In this document: positions 1 through 11,234 of the stretch, piece by piece
Position numbering within the stretch: the stretch's first letter is position 1
How the letters are laid out: each line of letters starts with the position of its first letter
Source of the DNA: Micromonospora coxensis
Lineage (GTDB): Bacteria; Actinomycetota; Actinomycetes; Mycobacteriales; Micromonosporaceae
Length of the DNA: 64,000 bases
Reading direction: 5' to 3'
Assembly: GCF_900090295.1 (NCBI RefSeq)
Contig: NZ_LT607753.1
Span: 1,054,001 to 1,118,000, forward strand
Notes under the pieces: model-generated
The model's input: the letters and a program-made list of their open reading frames with translations, nothing else
Told to the model about the DNA's origin: nothing
Database searches by the model: none
Position numbers and translations under genes: made by a program

Positions 1-113
1 CCGGACGGCCGGCGCGGGCCCACCGGCACCCCGGGCCGGAGGTCCGGCCCCCGGTCGCCGGCTCACCACCGGTCGGCCATCGCCGGTACGGCGCCGGGCG
101 CGCATCCGGGCAG

Positions 114-434
114 CTAGTGGGCGCCGCCCAGGTTGAGCACCACCACCCCGGCGACCACGAGGCCGACTCCCACCACCTTGGTGACGCTGAGCGGCTCGCC
201 GAGGAAGACCGCGCCGATCGCGACGATCGCCGCCGTGCCCAGCCCCGACCACACCGCGTAGGCCACGCCGACCGGGATGTCCCGCACCGCCAGGGCGAGC
301 ATGCCGAAGGCGAACAGGTACGACCCGGCCAGGCCGAGGGTCGGCCAGAGCCGGGTGAACCCGTCGGTCGCCTTGAGCAGGCTGGTGCCGAGGACCTCGG
401 CGGAGATCGCGAGCAGCAGGAAGACGTACGCCAT
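114..434 (-). CDS. SMR-family small multidrug efflux protein (EmrE/QacE-like)
   Basis: This 106-residue, four-helix inner-membrane protein should export cationic compounds in exchange for protons, working as a dimer. The family glutamate is present in helix 1 (AISAEVLGT, E13, equivalent to EmrE E14), followed by the GFTRLWPT loop and the YAVWSGLGT helix 3 motif. The length matches the family. I start at the ATG at 434 because GAGG sits 9 nt upstream; an ATG at 443 is an in-frame alternative, and longer upstream reading frames are arginine-rich and not SMR-like. It stands alone, with a gene-poor stretch upstream. The family call is secure; substrate is unknown. Confidence 0.9.
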   Translation of the reverse strand: MAYVFLLLAISAEVLGTSLLKATDGFTRLWPTLGLAGSYLFAFGMLALAVRDIPVGVAYAVWSGLGTAAIVAIGAVFLGEPLSVTKVVGVGLVVAGVVVLNLGGAH

Positions 435-612
435 GCCCGTCATCCTCGACGACGACCCACAGCCGGCCGTGCCTGACCAGCCATACCTCCGCCATCGACG
501 CCGCCCGCCACACCGACGCCGACCGCGACGACGGCGACCGCGAGCGCAACGCCGGCGCCCGCGAGGGCACCTGACGCGCCACCACACCACACCACACCGC
601 ACCGACCGCACT

Positions 613-670
613 CACTTTCAGAGAATGAGTGGCCATTTCTCCTCGGATAGCCACTCATTCTCTGAAAGTG
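613..670. repeat. Perfect 21-bp inverted repeat, copy 1 of a two-copy palindrome family
   Basis: Arms at 613-633 and 650-670 are exact reverse complements (CACTTTCAGAGAATGAGTGGC and its complement) around a 16-bp loop. The element in reverse orientation aligns along its whole length, loop included, with the palindrome at 60451-60504. The stem position that differs (AATG/CATT here, AAAG/CTTT there) changes on both arms so pairing is kept. It is more AT-rich than its surroundings. It could be a REP/MITE-like element or an RNA hairpin. Confidence 0.85.
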
Positions 671-905
671 CGGCCTCGAAGGCGGCGGGGGCGCGGGGTG
701 CGGAGGCGGGGTGTGGAGGCGGGGGTAGGGGTTGGCGGGGAGGCGGGGAGGCGGCGATGGAAGGGTGGGGCATTGACGCATGTGTCAGAGTCGGCTCGCG
801 CCCTCCCGCGGCCGCACCCGGCTGTGCGGCCCGGCACCGGATGACAGCGACAGTCGCTCACCCGGTGTGACGACGGGGCGAGCGCCGACACCCCCAGCCG
901 ATCCG

Positions 906-1028
906 CTTTGCTCTGCACCCACGGACGCGCCGGTCACGGAAAGTAGCACGACAGCGCGGTCGCACCCGACACTCCAACGAGTGAACCCCTGGTGATGGCG
1001 TTGGCGCGTCAGTGGGTGCAGAGCAAAG
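906..1028. repeat. 123-bp element bounded by 26-bp inverted repeats (MITE-like)
   Basis: Arms at 906-931 and 1003-1028 are inverted copies with 25 of 26 positions matching (core TTTGCTCTGCACCCAC and its complement). They enclose about 71 bp with no ORF of note. I see no clear target-site duplication, so mobility is inferred only from the shape. Confidence 0.6.
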
Positions 1029-1163
1029 GACGCGCGACGCAGGGGCGGACCCCACCGGGCCGATGACGGGCCGTTACGACCCGGGCGGTGGCGGCCGACA
1101 GTGACCAACAGTGACGTCCGCACCGTCGGCCGCCACCGTGCGGAGCGGGGTGGCGGCGGCCGG

Positions 1164-1487
1164 TCAGACCCGGGCCACCTCCGGGGTCTGCGCGTGGATG
1201 ACGAAGCGCAACGACCGGGCGTCGCTGAAGCACTCCCGCATCGGCCGCACCAGCTCCCGGTGCTCGGGACTGCGTTCCCACGCCTCGAAATCGGCCAGCG
1301 TCTCCCACTCGCTGGTGATCAACCACTGCTCCGGGTCGGCGGCCGAGCGGCACACCTGGTCCACCAGGTGTCCCGGCACGCCCTCGGCGACCAGGTGACG
1401 CACCGCCTCGTAGGCGTTCAGGAAGTCCGCCGTGCGGTCCTCGGCGACGCGTACCAGGAAGACGATCCGGGCTCGTTCCACGCTCAT
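1164..1487 (-). CDS. ABM-fold antibiotic biosynthesis monooxygenase-like protein of the polyketide cluster
   Basis: A 107-residue protein with the ferredoxin-like ABM pattern: an N-terminal beta strand (RARIVFLVRVAEDR), then WLITSEWETLADFEAWERS, the W-x-S/T-E-W segment typical of the family. Small ABM proteins of this kind oxidise or help fold aromatic polyketides and occur in whiE-like spore pigment clusters. It is the last gene of the nine-gene operon; its ATG overlaps the KS-beta stop (ATGA, 1484-1487), and GAGGAG lies 7 nt before the start. Enzymatic activity versus a chaperone-like role cannot be told from sequence. Confidence 0.75.
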   Translation of the reverse strand: MSVERARIVFLVRVAEDRTADFLNAYEAVRHLVAEGVPGHLVDQVCRSAADPEQWLITSEWETLADFEAWERSPEHRELVRPMRECFSDARSLRFVIHAQTPEVARV

Positions 1488-2734
1488 TCCGCTGCTCCTC
1501 TCGGTGCCGGTGGCGCCCCGCGCAGCACCAGCGCGCTGTTGAAACCGTCGAACCCCCGCGCGCAGACCAACGCCAGCCGGCTGCGCGGCTGCCGGGGCGT
1601 ACGCAGGAAGTCCAGCTCGCAACCCGGCGCCGGCTCACGGGGGCCGGCGGAGGCGGGCAGCGTGTCGTGGTGGAAGGCGAGCAGCGCGGTCGCCACGTCC
1701 AGCGCGGAGCCGCCCTGGTGGGCGCGGCCGGTCAGCGGCTTGTGGGTGCTCACCGGCGGCGGCCGGTCACCGAAGACCGTACGCAGGGCCTCGGCCTCGG
1801 CCCGGTCGTAGCGGGGCACCCCGAGGGCGTCGGGCAGGACCACGTCCACCTCGTCCGCGTCGACACCGGAGCGGTCCAGGGCCAGCCGCATCGCCCGGGC
1901 GTAACGGTCCGGGTCGCCCGCGCCGTCCGGGCCGGTGTGCGCCGCGTCGTGGGTGGCCCCCCAACCGGTCACCTCGCCGTAGACCCGGGCGCCCCGGGCC
2001 AGGGCGTGCCCCAGCTCCTCCACCACGAACACCGCCCCGCCCTCGGCGGGCACGTAGCCCCCGGCGGTGCGGTCGAACGGCCGGTACGCCGACTCCGGAT
2101 CGGAGACGTCGCTGAGCAGGCCGGAGCGGAGCTGGCAGGCCAGCGCGTACGGGCTCAGCGGGCACTCGGTCGCGCCGGCGAGGACCACCGGCGTGCCCCG
2201 GCGCACGGTGCGCACCGCGTGGGCGAGGCTGTCCAGCCCGCCGGCGGACTCGGCGACCAGCACCCCGCACGGCCCCTTGAACTGGTGGTGGATGGAGAGC
2301 TGCCCGACGCTTGCCGCGTAGAACCAGGCGATCGACTGGTACGCCCCGACGGTGCGGCTGGCGCCGCCCCACAGCCGTTGCAGCTCCCGCTGCCCGAACA
2401 GGTTGCCCCCCGACGAGCTGGCCAGGGTGACCGCCCAGCCGTACGGGTCGGGGGCCCGCTCGGGCAGCCCGGCGTCGGCGAGCGCGAGCCTGGTGGCGGC
2501 GAAGCCCAGGTGTGTCCAGCGGTCGGTCTGCACGAGCTGCCGGGCGTCGGCGTACGCCGACGGGTCGAACCCGGGCACCTCCCCGGCCACCCGGGTCGGG
2601 TAGCCGGCCGGGTCGAACAGGGTGATCGGCCCGGTGCGCCGGGTGCCCTCGACCACCGTGCGCCAGTGCGCGTCGACGCCGACGCCGCTGGGCGCCACCA
2701 CGCCGATCCCGGTGACCACCGCCCGGACGCTCAC
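1484..2734 (-). CDS. Type II PKS ketosynthase chain-length factor (KS-beta)
   Basis: This 416-residue thiolase-fold subunit pairs with KS-alpha and sets polyketide chain length. The start is GTG at 2734, overlapping the KS-alpha stop (GTGA). The active-site Cys of KS-alpha is absent, as expected: the aligned segment is [11 protein letters not shown], with Ser163 where Cys would be. Most chain-length factors carry Gln here (EQAGGLD), so Ser is unusual. The HGTGT and KxxxGH regions of true ketosynthases are degenerate ([22 protein letters not shown]). Length and position directly after KS-alpha fit the family. The chain length made cannot be read from sequence. Confidence 0.93.
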   Translation of the reverse strand: MSVRAVVTGIGVVAPSGVGVDAHWRTVVEGTRRTGPITLFDPAGYPTRVAGEVPGFDPSAYADARQLVQTDRWTHLGFAATRLALADAGLPERAPDPYGWAVTLASSSGGNLFGQRELQRLWGGASRTVGAYQSIAWFYAASVGQLSIHHQFKGPCGVLVAESAGGLDSLAHAVRTVRRGTPVVLAGATECPLSPYALACQLRSGLLSDVSDPESAYRPFDRTAGGYVPAEGGAVFVVEELGHALARGARVYGEVTGWGATHDAAHTGPDGAGDPDRYARAMRLALDRSGVDADEVDVVLPDALGVPRYDRAEAEALRTVFGDRPPPVSTHKPLTGRAHQGGSALDVATALLAFHHDTLPASAGPREPAPGCELDFLRTPRQPRSRLALVCARGFDGFNSALVLRGAPPAPRGAAE

Positions 2735-3995
2735 GCGGGCACCGCCAGCCGGCGGAAGACCATCGCGGACTGGAACCCACCGAAGCCGCTGCCCACCGAC
2801 AGCGCCACGTCCACCGGGGTCTCCCGGGCCACGTTCGGCACGTAGTCCAGGTCGCACTCCGGGTCCCGGGTGGCCCAGTTGGCCGTCGGTGGCACCACCC
2901 CGTACTCGATGGCCAGCGCGCAGGCGGCCATCTCGATCGAGCCGATCGCGCCGAGCGAGTGCCCGACCATCGACTTGATCGAGCTGATCGGCACCCGGTA
3001 CGCCGCCTCGCCGAGCGCCCGCTTGAACGCCGCCGTCTCGTGCCGGTCGTTCTGCCGGGTGCCGGAGCCGTGCGCGCTGATGTACGACACGTCCTGCGGG
3101 GACAGCCGCGACTGGCGCAACGCGTCGGTGATGGCCAGCCCCATCTCCACCCCGTCCGGGCGCAGCCCGGTCATGTGGAAGCCGTTGGCGCGGGTGGCGT
3201 ACCCGGACAGCTCGCAGTAGACGTGCGCGCCCCGGCGGCGGGCGTGCTCCCACTCCTCCAGCACCAGCACCGCGGCGCCCTCGGCGAGGACGAAGCCGTG
3301 CCGGTCGGCGTCGAACGGGCGTGAGGCGTGCGCCGGGTCGTCGTTGTCCGGGCTGGTCGCCTTGATCGCGTCGAACGAGGCGACGGTGACCGGGGAGATC
3401 GGCGAGTCCGACGCGCCGGCCAGCACGACGTCGGCCTCGCCGTCGACGATGAGCTGGTGGGCGTAGCCGATGGCGTCGATGCCGGAGGTGCAGCCGGTGG
3501 AGATCACCTGGGCGGGGCCGTGCAGGCCGTGCCGCACGGCCACGTCGGCGGCGAGGCTGCTCGGCACCAGCGCCGGATAGAGGTACGGCCCGCCGAGGGT
3601 GTGGTCGACCAGCCACCGCCGGCCGGAGTCGCTGACCCGCACGTACTCCTGCTCCAGGGCCATGGTGCCGCCCACGGCGGTGCCGAGCACCACCCCGGTG
3701 ACCTCCCGCTCGGCGTCGGTGAGCTCCAGGCCGCTGTCGGCCAGCGCCTCGGTGGAGCAGGCCAGCGCGAACTGCACGTACCGGTCGGCGCGCTGCCGCT
3801 CGGCCAGGGTGATGCCGGCGGCGTCGGGGTCGAAGTCGCACTCGGCGGCGATCTGGGAGCGGAACGGCGACGGGTCGAAGAAGCTGATCCGCCGGGTGGC
3901 CGTACGCCCCTCGGTCACGGTCTTCCAGAAGCGGTCCCGGGTGACGCCGCCCGGCGCGACCACCCCGACGCCGGTGACGACCGTGCGGCGCCCGG

Positions 3996-3999
<4 letters not shown>
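2731..3999 (-). CDS. Type II PKS beta-ketoacyl synthase (KS-alpha)
   Basis: A 422-residue condensing enzyme that extends the poly-beta-keto chain with malonyl units delivered by the ACP. All catalytic residues are visible: nucleophile C170 (STGCTSG), H310 in HGSGT, K342 in SIKSMVGH and H347. The GTG start at 3999 overlaps the stop of the cupin gene (GTGA). It is followed directly by KS-beta, the invariant type II order. Together with the ACP-cyclase, cupin, TcmI-type cyclases and FAD monooxygenase it resembles whiE-type spore pigment clusters, which is my inference for the product class. Confidence 0.96.
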
Positions 4000-6903
<2,904 letters not shown>

Positions 6904-6913
6904 CCGCACCACC

Positions 6914-7438
6914 TCACGCCGGGTCGAGCGCGACCAGCGGCTGGTCGTACTCCACCGGCCGGCCGTCGTCGACGAGGATCTCGACCACCCGACCGGCCCG
7001 CTCGGCGGTCACCTCGTTCATCAGCTTCATCGCCTCCACGATCCCCACCACCTGACCCGGCCGGACCGTGTCGCCGACGCGGACGAACGGCGCGGCGCCC
7101 GGCTCGGGCGCCCGGTAGAAGGTGCCGACGATCGGGGAGCGCACCTCGATCCGGCCGGACGCGGCCACCGGCGCGGCGGGCGGGGCCGGCGCAGTGCCCG
7201 GGGACGGTGGCTCCGGGACCCGGACCGGCTCCGCCGTGGCGGCGGCCCCGTGCCACTCGACCTCCAGCACGGTGTCCCCGCTGCGCAGCCGCACCCGCCG
7301 CAGCGGGCCGGCGACCTCGGCGACGAGCTGCCGGGCGTGCCGGCGCAACCCGGCCAGCACGGCGTCCACGTCCGGGGCCACCGCCGCGTCGTCGGCCTCG
7401 GTGGCCACGGCGTCGGCCGGGACGGTGCCGGCGCTCAC
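6914..7438 (-). CDS. accB: Biotin carboxyl carrier protein of acetyl-CoA carboxylase
   Basis: A 174-residue carrier that shuttles carboxyl groups between biotin carboxylase and carboxyltransferase. The C-terminal 80 residues form the biotinyl domain with the biotinylation site K138 in VEAMKLMN, preceded by IVGTFYRAPEPGA. An N-terminal helical region and an Ala/Pro linker give the usual AccB length. The GTG start overlaps the accDA stop (GTGA 7435-7438). The subunit set (DA, B, C) is complete inside the polyketide operon, so it most likely supplies malonyl-CoA for the pathway. Confidence 0.95.
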   Translation of the reverse strand: MSAGTVPADAVATEADDAAVAPDVDAVLAGLRRHARQLVAEVAGPLRRVRLRSGDTVLEVEWHGAAATAEPVRVPEPPSPGTAPAPPAAPVAASGRIEVRSPIVGTFYRAPEPGAAPFVRVGDTVRPGQVVGIVEAMKLMNEVTAERAGRVVEILVDDGRPVEYDQPLVALDPA

Positions 7439-9147
7439 CGGGCACCCGCCCGTACGCCGGTGCGGGCGGCGCCGAAGCGCCGGAAACGCTGCCGGCGACG
7501 ACGCACCAGGGTCGCCCTCGGCACGTCCAGCAGCGGCACCAGGTGGGCCAGCACCGCCTCGCGCAGCAGCCGCGCGGCGGCCTCCGGATCGTGGTGGGCG
7601 CCCGGCGCCGGCTCCGCGACGACGTCGTCGACGACGCCGAGTCGGCACAGGTCCGGCGCGGTCAGCCGCAGCGCGCGGGCCGCCTGCGGGGCGGCGCCCC
7701 GGTCCGGCCACAGGATCGCCGCGCAGCCCTCCGGGCTGATCACCGAGTAGACCGCGTGCTGGAGCATCAGCACCCGGTCGGCGACCGCCAGGGCCAGCGC
7801 GCCACCACTGCCCCCCTCACCGGTGATCACCGCGACGACCGGGGTGGGCAGCACACTGAGCGACAGGATGTTCTCCGCGATGGCCGCCGCCTGGCCCTGC
7901 TCCTCGGCGTCGACGCCCGGGTCCGCCCCGGGGGTGTCCACCAGGGTCACCACCGGCAGTCCGAGGCGGGCCGCGAGCCGCATCAGCCGCAGCGCCTTGC
8001 GGTGCCCGGCCGGGCTGGCCATGCCGAAGTTCCGCGCGACCAGCTCACCGGTGGTGTGCCCCTTCTGGTGGCCGATCACCATGACGTGCCGGCCGTCGAG
8101 CCGGGCCAGCCCGCCGACCACGGCCGGGCAGTCCCCGCCGAGCCGGTCGCCGTGCAGCTGGACGAACCCGTCGAAGGCGGTGTCCAGGTAGTCCAACGTG
8201 GTCGGCCGGCCGGGATGCCGGGCCAGCCGGACCGTCTCCCAGGCGTCCCGGGCCTCGGCCGGCGGGGCCGGGCGGGCCGGGGGGTCGGCCGGGCACTCCG
8301 GCCCCGGCGGCGGCTGCTGCCCGGGGACGCCCGGCGCGCGGCGGCCGGCCTCGGCGGCGGCCAGCAGCGCCACCAGCCGACCGCGCAACGCGTGCCGGGG
8401 CACCACCATGTCGACCTGGCCCTGGCGCAGCAGGAACTCGGCGGTCTGGAACCCCTCGGGCAGCTCCCGACCGGTGACCTGCCGGATCACCCGGGGCCCG
8501 GCGAAGCCCATCCGCGCCCCGCTCTCGGCGAGCACCACGTCGGTGTTGGTGGCGAACGACGCGGCCACGCCCCCGTACGTGGGATCGGTGAGCACGCTGA
8601 CGGTGAGCAGCCCCGCCTCCCGCAGGCCGGCGACGGCCTGGCTGACGGTGGCCATCTGCATCAGCGACAGTGCGCCCTCCTGCATCCGCGCCCCGCCGGA
8701 GGCGGTGACCAGCACCAGCGGCAGCCGCTCGGCCAGGGCCCGTTCGGCGGCGCGGGTGATCAGCTCGCCGACCGCCGAGCCGAGGCTGCCGCCGAGGAAC
8801 CGGAAGTCCATCACGGCCAGCGCGCACCGGTGCCGGCCGATGGTCGCGGTGCCGCAGACCACCGCCTCGGCCAGCCCGGTGCCGGCCCGGGCGGCGCTGA
8901 GCCGGTGCGGGTACGGCAGCACGTCGACGAAGCCGATCGGGTCCACCTCGGCCGCCCGCTCCGGCAACGGGGTGAACGACCCCGGGTCGACCAGCTGGGC
9001 CACCCGCTCGGGCGCGTCGAGGCGGGCGTGCTCGCCGCACTCGGGACACACGTCGAGGTTGCGGCGCAGCCGCTTGCGGTACAGCAGCGTGGCGCAGCCG
9101 CCGCAGCGGGACCAGAGCTGCCCCTCGCGAGGGGCGGTGGCGGTCAC
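7435..9147 (-). CDS. accDA: Fused acetyl-CoA carboxylase carboxyltransferase, beta-alpha (AccD-AccA)
   Basis: A 570-residue protein transferring carboxyl from biotin to acetyl-CoA. The AccD half starts with a zinc ribbon (C15, C18, C34, C37) and carries the crotonase-fold segments SGGARMQEGALSLMQM and the TYGGVAASFA loop. The AccA half begins near residue 300 (WETVRLARHPGRPTTLDYL) and holds HQKGHTTGELVARNFGM and GEGGSGGALALAVADRV. Fused DA subunits are common in actinobacteria. The GTG start at 9147 overlaps the upstream cyclase stop. The last 40 residues are arginine-rich. Confidence 0.95.
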   Translation of the reverse strand: MTATAPREGQLWSRCGGCATLLYRKRLRRNLDVCPECGEHARLDAPERVAQLVDPGSFTPLPERAAEVDPIGFVDVLPYPHRLSAARAGTGLAEAVVCGTATIGRHRCALAVMDFRFLGGSLGSAVGELITRAAERALAERLPLVLVTASGGARMQEGALSLMQMATVSQAVAGLREAGLLTVSVLTDPTYGGVAASFATNTDVVLAESGARMGFAGPRVIRQVTGRELPEGFQTAEFLLRQGQVDMVVPRHALRGRLVALLAAAEAGRRAPGVPGQQPPPGPECPADPPARPAPPAEARDAWETVRLARHPGRPTTLDYLDTAFDGFVQLHGDRLGGDCPAVVGGLARLDGRHVMVIGHQKGHTTGELVARNFGMASPAGHRKALRLMRLAARLGLPVVTLVDTPGADPGVDAEEQGQAAAIAENILSLSVLPTPVVAVITGEGGSGGALALAVADRVLMLQHAVYSVISPEGCAAILWPDRGAAPQAARALRLTAPDLCRLGVVDDVVAEPAPGAHHDPEAAARLLREAVLAHLVPLLDVPRATLVRRRRQRFRRFGAARTGVRAGAR

Positions 9148-9482
9148 GACCGCCGCCCGACAGCGGTGGCGTCGAAGCGGTAGAAGCAGCGGGCCATCGC
9201 GTCGCGCGGCTCCCGCCACGTCGGCAGGTACGGCGAGACGTAGGGCCGCAGCCGCTCGCTGACCCGGACGAACTCGGGATGGCCCCGGGCCGCCTCGACC
9301 GCCGCGTGCGTCGGCGTGTCCGTCTCCAGCAGGTGCACGTACAGGTCGTGCAGCCGGTAGAGCGACCGGTGCCGGACCCCGACCAGCCCGGGCAGCTCGG
9401 TCGCGTCGGACTCCGCGAAGATCTCGGCGACGCGCGCCTCGGCGGTCGGGACCACCTTCGCGACGATCAGCGAACGGTCCAT
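9144..9482 (-). CDS. TcmI-family aromatic polyketide cyclase
   Basis: A 112-residue cyclase, first gene of the nine-gene operon. Family signatures are the N-terminal beta strand SLIVAKVVPTAEARVAEIF, ESDATELPGLVGVRHRSLY and the C-terminal PYLPTWREPRDAMARCFYRF. It closes later rings of the folded chain, like TcmI or WhiE ORFVII. I start at the ATG at 9482, where a strong GGGGGGAGG lies about 8 nt upstream. It is a paralog of the protein at 10887-11234 (both share AEIFAESDATELP and SPYLPTWR). Residues such as the ExxD before SDATELP are kept in both, so neither looks degenerate. Confidence 0.92.
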   Translation of the reverse strand: MDRSLIVAKVVPTAEARVAEIFAESDATELPGLVGVRHRSLYRLHDLYVHLLETDTPTHAAVEAARGHPEFVRVSERLRPYVSPYLPTWREPRDAMARCFYRFDATAVGRRS

Positions 9483-9565
9483 GGATGGGCCTCCCCCCAC
9501 GGCCGCCGGCACGGTGTGCACCGCGCCGGCCGGGCCGGACGACTGGCGTCACGATGCGCCGGGGC

Positions 9566-9583
9566 CCGTCACGGGGGCGTCAA
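9566..9583 (-). promoter_or_regulatory. SARP-type direct repeat upstream of the nine-gene operon
   Basis: Read on the minus strand, TTGACGC then, 11 bp later, GTGACGG; a further GTGACGC lies 20 bp downstream at 9552-9546. Eleven-bp-spaced heptamers are the binding pattern of SARP activators. The site is about 85 bp before the start at 9482. No clear -10 box follows. Confidence 0.55.
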
Positions 9584-9609
9584 CGACCACCCACCAAAGG
9601 CGACAGTTG

Positions 9610-9641
9610 GTGACGGTGCGTTGACGCAACCTGTGTATGAG
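9610..9641 (+). promoter_or_regulatory. SARP-type direct repeat with spaced -10-like box
   Basis: GTGACGG (9610-9616) and TTGACGC (9621-9627) are 11 bp apart; TATGAG (9636-9641) follows 8 bp after the second heptamer, the spacing known for SARP-controlled promoters. It faces the SARP gene, which begins 250 bp downstream, so autoregulation is possible. Confidence 0.5.
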
Positions 9642-9734
9642 CTGTGCGAAGATCCATTGCCCCGCCATCCCCTCTGACCAGTTCAGAGTGGCATTCACGG
9701 AAGCGCCCTGACCTGCGCCTGAGCAACAGCAACA

Positions 9735-9764
9735 TTGACCGAGAGTGACCACGATTGATAATCT
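9735..9764 (+). promoter_or_regulatory. Candidate promoter of the SARP gene
   Basis: TTGACC (9735-9740) and TAATCT (9759-9764) are separated by 18 bp, close to the consensus for the main sigma factor. A GTGACC lies inside the spacer, 10 bp after TTGACC. The GTG start is 128 bp downstream, leaving a long leader. Confidence 0.5.
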
Positions 9765-9891
9765 TCGTCACGGTCAGCCCGGTGGCCGCGGCGCGACGCC
9801 GCGCCGCGGCGCGAGCAACGCCGACAGTGGAGTCATGGGCAGCCGCGCCGGGGACACAGAATCGGGACCAGGGTTCCACAGGGGGTGCCGC

Positions 9892-10701
9892 GTGGCCGCT
9901 GATCCGTCGAGGCCGACCACCGGGCCACGCCCCGGCACACCGATCTCGCTGCACCTGCTCGGCGGCTTCCAGCTGCAGCACGGCGACCTGCCGATCGTGG
10001 TGCCCCGCGGTCTGCAACGGGTGATCGCGCTGATCGGCCTGCGCCCCGGCGCCACCCGCAGCCACCTGGCCGGCCTGCTCTGGCCCGACGCGCTGGAGGA
10101 ACGCGCCCTGTCGTCCCTGCGCACCGCCCTGTGGCGGCTGCGCCAGGACCCCTGCTGCCCGCTGCTCACCAGCGGCGACACCGTCCGCCTCGACCCGGCC
10201 GTCCAGGTCGACGTGGACGCCCTCGTCGGCACGGCCGCCCGAGTCCGTGACGGTGACGACCCGTGCACCGCCGCGGCCCTCGCCGCCGGCCGCCACGACC
10301 TGCTCCCCGGCTGGTACGACGACTGGGTGCTCGCCGACCGGGAACGGCTGCGCCAGCTACGCCTGCACATGCTGGAGGACCTGGCCGACCAGCACCTGGC
10401 CGCCGGGCGGCACGGCGAGGCCCTCGAGGCCGCCCTGGAGGCGATGGCCGCCGAGCCGCTGCGCGAGACCCCGCACCGCCTGGTGGTCCGCATCCACCTC
10501 GCCGAGGGCAACGCCTTCGAGGCCGTGCACGCCTTCTACGTCTACCGCGACCTGCTCCTGCGCGAGCTGCGGCTGGAGCCGTCCACCGCGATGACCGCCC
10601 TGCTGCAGGACACCCTCGCCCCCATCCGCGAGGCCACCCGGGAGCGCGCCGGCGGCCCCGGCCGGGCCCCGGGCGCCCGCCTCGCCCCCCGTACCCCCTG
10701 A
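9892..10701 (+). CDS. SARP-family transcriptional activator of the polyketide cluster
   Basis: A 269-residue activator with the small-SARP layout: N-terminal OmpR-like winged helix (ISLHLLGGFQLQHGDL, then SLRTALWRLRQDP) at about 17-110 and a bacterial transcriptional activation domain at about 115-260 (DLLPGWYDDWVLADRERLRQL and HAFYVYRDLLLRELRLEPS). I start at GTG 9892, 6 nt after AGGGGG; an ATG at 9835 is in frame but has poor spacing and would add a glycine/arginine-rich leader. Placed between the two divergent cluster arms, each with 11-bp direct repeats upstream, it is the likely pathway switch. I see no ATPase or sensor domain. Confidence 0.93.
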   Translation: MAADPSRPTTGPRPGTPISLHLLGGFQLQHGDLPIVVPRGLQRVIALIGLRPGATRSHLAGLLWPDALEERALSSLRTALWRLRQDPCCPLLTSGDTVRLDPAVQVDVDALVGTAARVRDGDDPCTAAALAAGRHDLLPGWYDDWVLADRERLRQLRLHMLEDLADQHLAAGRHGEALEAALEAMAAEPLRETPHRLVVRIHLAEGNAFEAVHAFYVYRDLLLRELRLEPSTAMTALLQDTLAPIREATRERAGGPGRAPGARLAPRTP

Positions 10702-10794
10702 CCCACGCTCCCGGTCGGCCATGCCCGCGCGGGGCGTGGTCGAGCGTGACCACCGGCCGCCGTGGGCCGGGGCGTCACCGGGGGACGGCCAGGA

Positions 10795-10812
10795 GTGACG
10801 GCCAGGTGACAC
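10795..10812 (+). promoter_or_regulatory. SARP-type direct repeat upstream of the cyclase-monooxygenase pair
   Basis: GTGACGG (10795-10801) and GTGACAC (10806-10812) are 11 bp apart, about 75 bp before the ATG at 10887. The heptamers match those found upstream of the nine-gene operon, which suggests one regulator for both arms. Confidence 0.55.
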
Positions 10813-10886
10813 ACGGCGGGCAGGGTGGGGCGCACAGCAGTCCGTGGCGTCCGAACTGGGCGGAGCCACCGGCGAGAGGGGTCCCC

Positions 10887-11234
10887 ATGAGTCGTCTACT
10901 GATCGTCAGCAGGATCATCCCCGGCTCGGAGGGGCGGGTGGCGCAGATCTTCGCCGAATCCGACGCCACCGAGCTGCCCGCCCTGACCGGTGTCCGGCAC
11001 CGGTCCCTGTACTGCCTGCACGACCTGTGCGTGCACCTGATGGAGACCGAGGACGTGGACCCGGACGCGTTGGCCGAGGCCCGCAACCATCCGCTCTACC
11101 TCCAGGTCAACGAACGCCTCTCCGCGCACACCTCGCCGTACCTGCCGACCTGGCGCTCGCCGCGCGACGCGATCGCCGGCTGCTTCTACCGCTGGGACGC
11201 CGCCGACGTGCCGTCGCCGCGGCCGGCCGGATGA
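10887..11234 (+). CDS. Second TcmI-family aromatic polyketide cyclase
   Basis: A 115-residue cyclase, paralogous to the one at 9144-9482: N-terminal SRLLIVSRIIPGSEGRVAQIF, then AESDATELPALTGVRHRSLY and SPYLPTWRSPRDAIAGCFYRW. Two TcmI-type proteins in one cluster suggest two separate ring closures or a heteromer; the sequence does not decide. GAGAGGGG lies just before the ATG at 10887. Its stop overlaps the start of the FAD monooxygenase (ATGA 11231-11234), so the two should be made together. Confidence 0.92.
   Translation: MSRLLIVSRIIPGSEGRVAQIFAESDATELPALTGVRHRSLYCLHDLCVHLMETEDVDPDALAEARNHPLYLQVNERLSAHTSPYLPTWRSPRDAIAGCFYRWDAADVPSPRPAG

Larger units (their letters stand above)
435..1163. 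other. Gene-poor intergenic stretch with two palindromic repeats
   Basis: No convincing gene lies between the SMR gene and the 3' end of the polyketide operon. The stretch is arginine/proline-coding low-complexity DNA in all frames and contains a perfect 21-bp palindrome (613-670), a 26-bp inverted repeat enclosing about 70 bp (906-1028) and a direct repeat ACAGTGACCA/ACAGTGACGT at 1098-1117. Both are described separately. Confidence 0.6.

Noticed and set aside
1098..1117. ACAGTGACCA/ACAGTGACGT direct repeat as a SARP site
   Set aside because: The period is 10 bp, not 11, and it lies beyond the 3' end of the operon with no gene start downstream that needs it.
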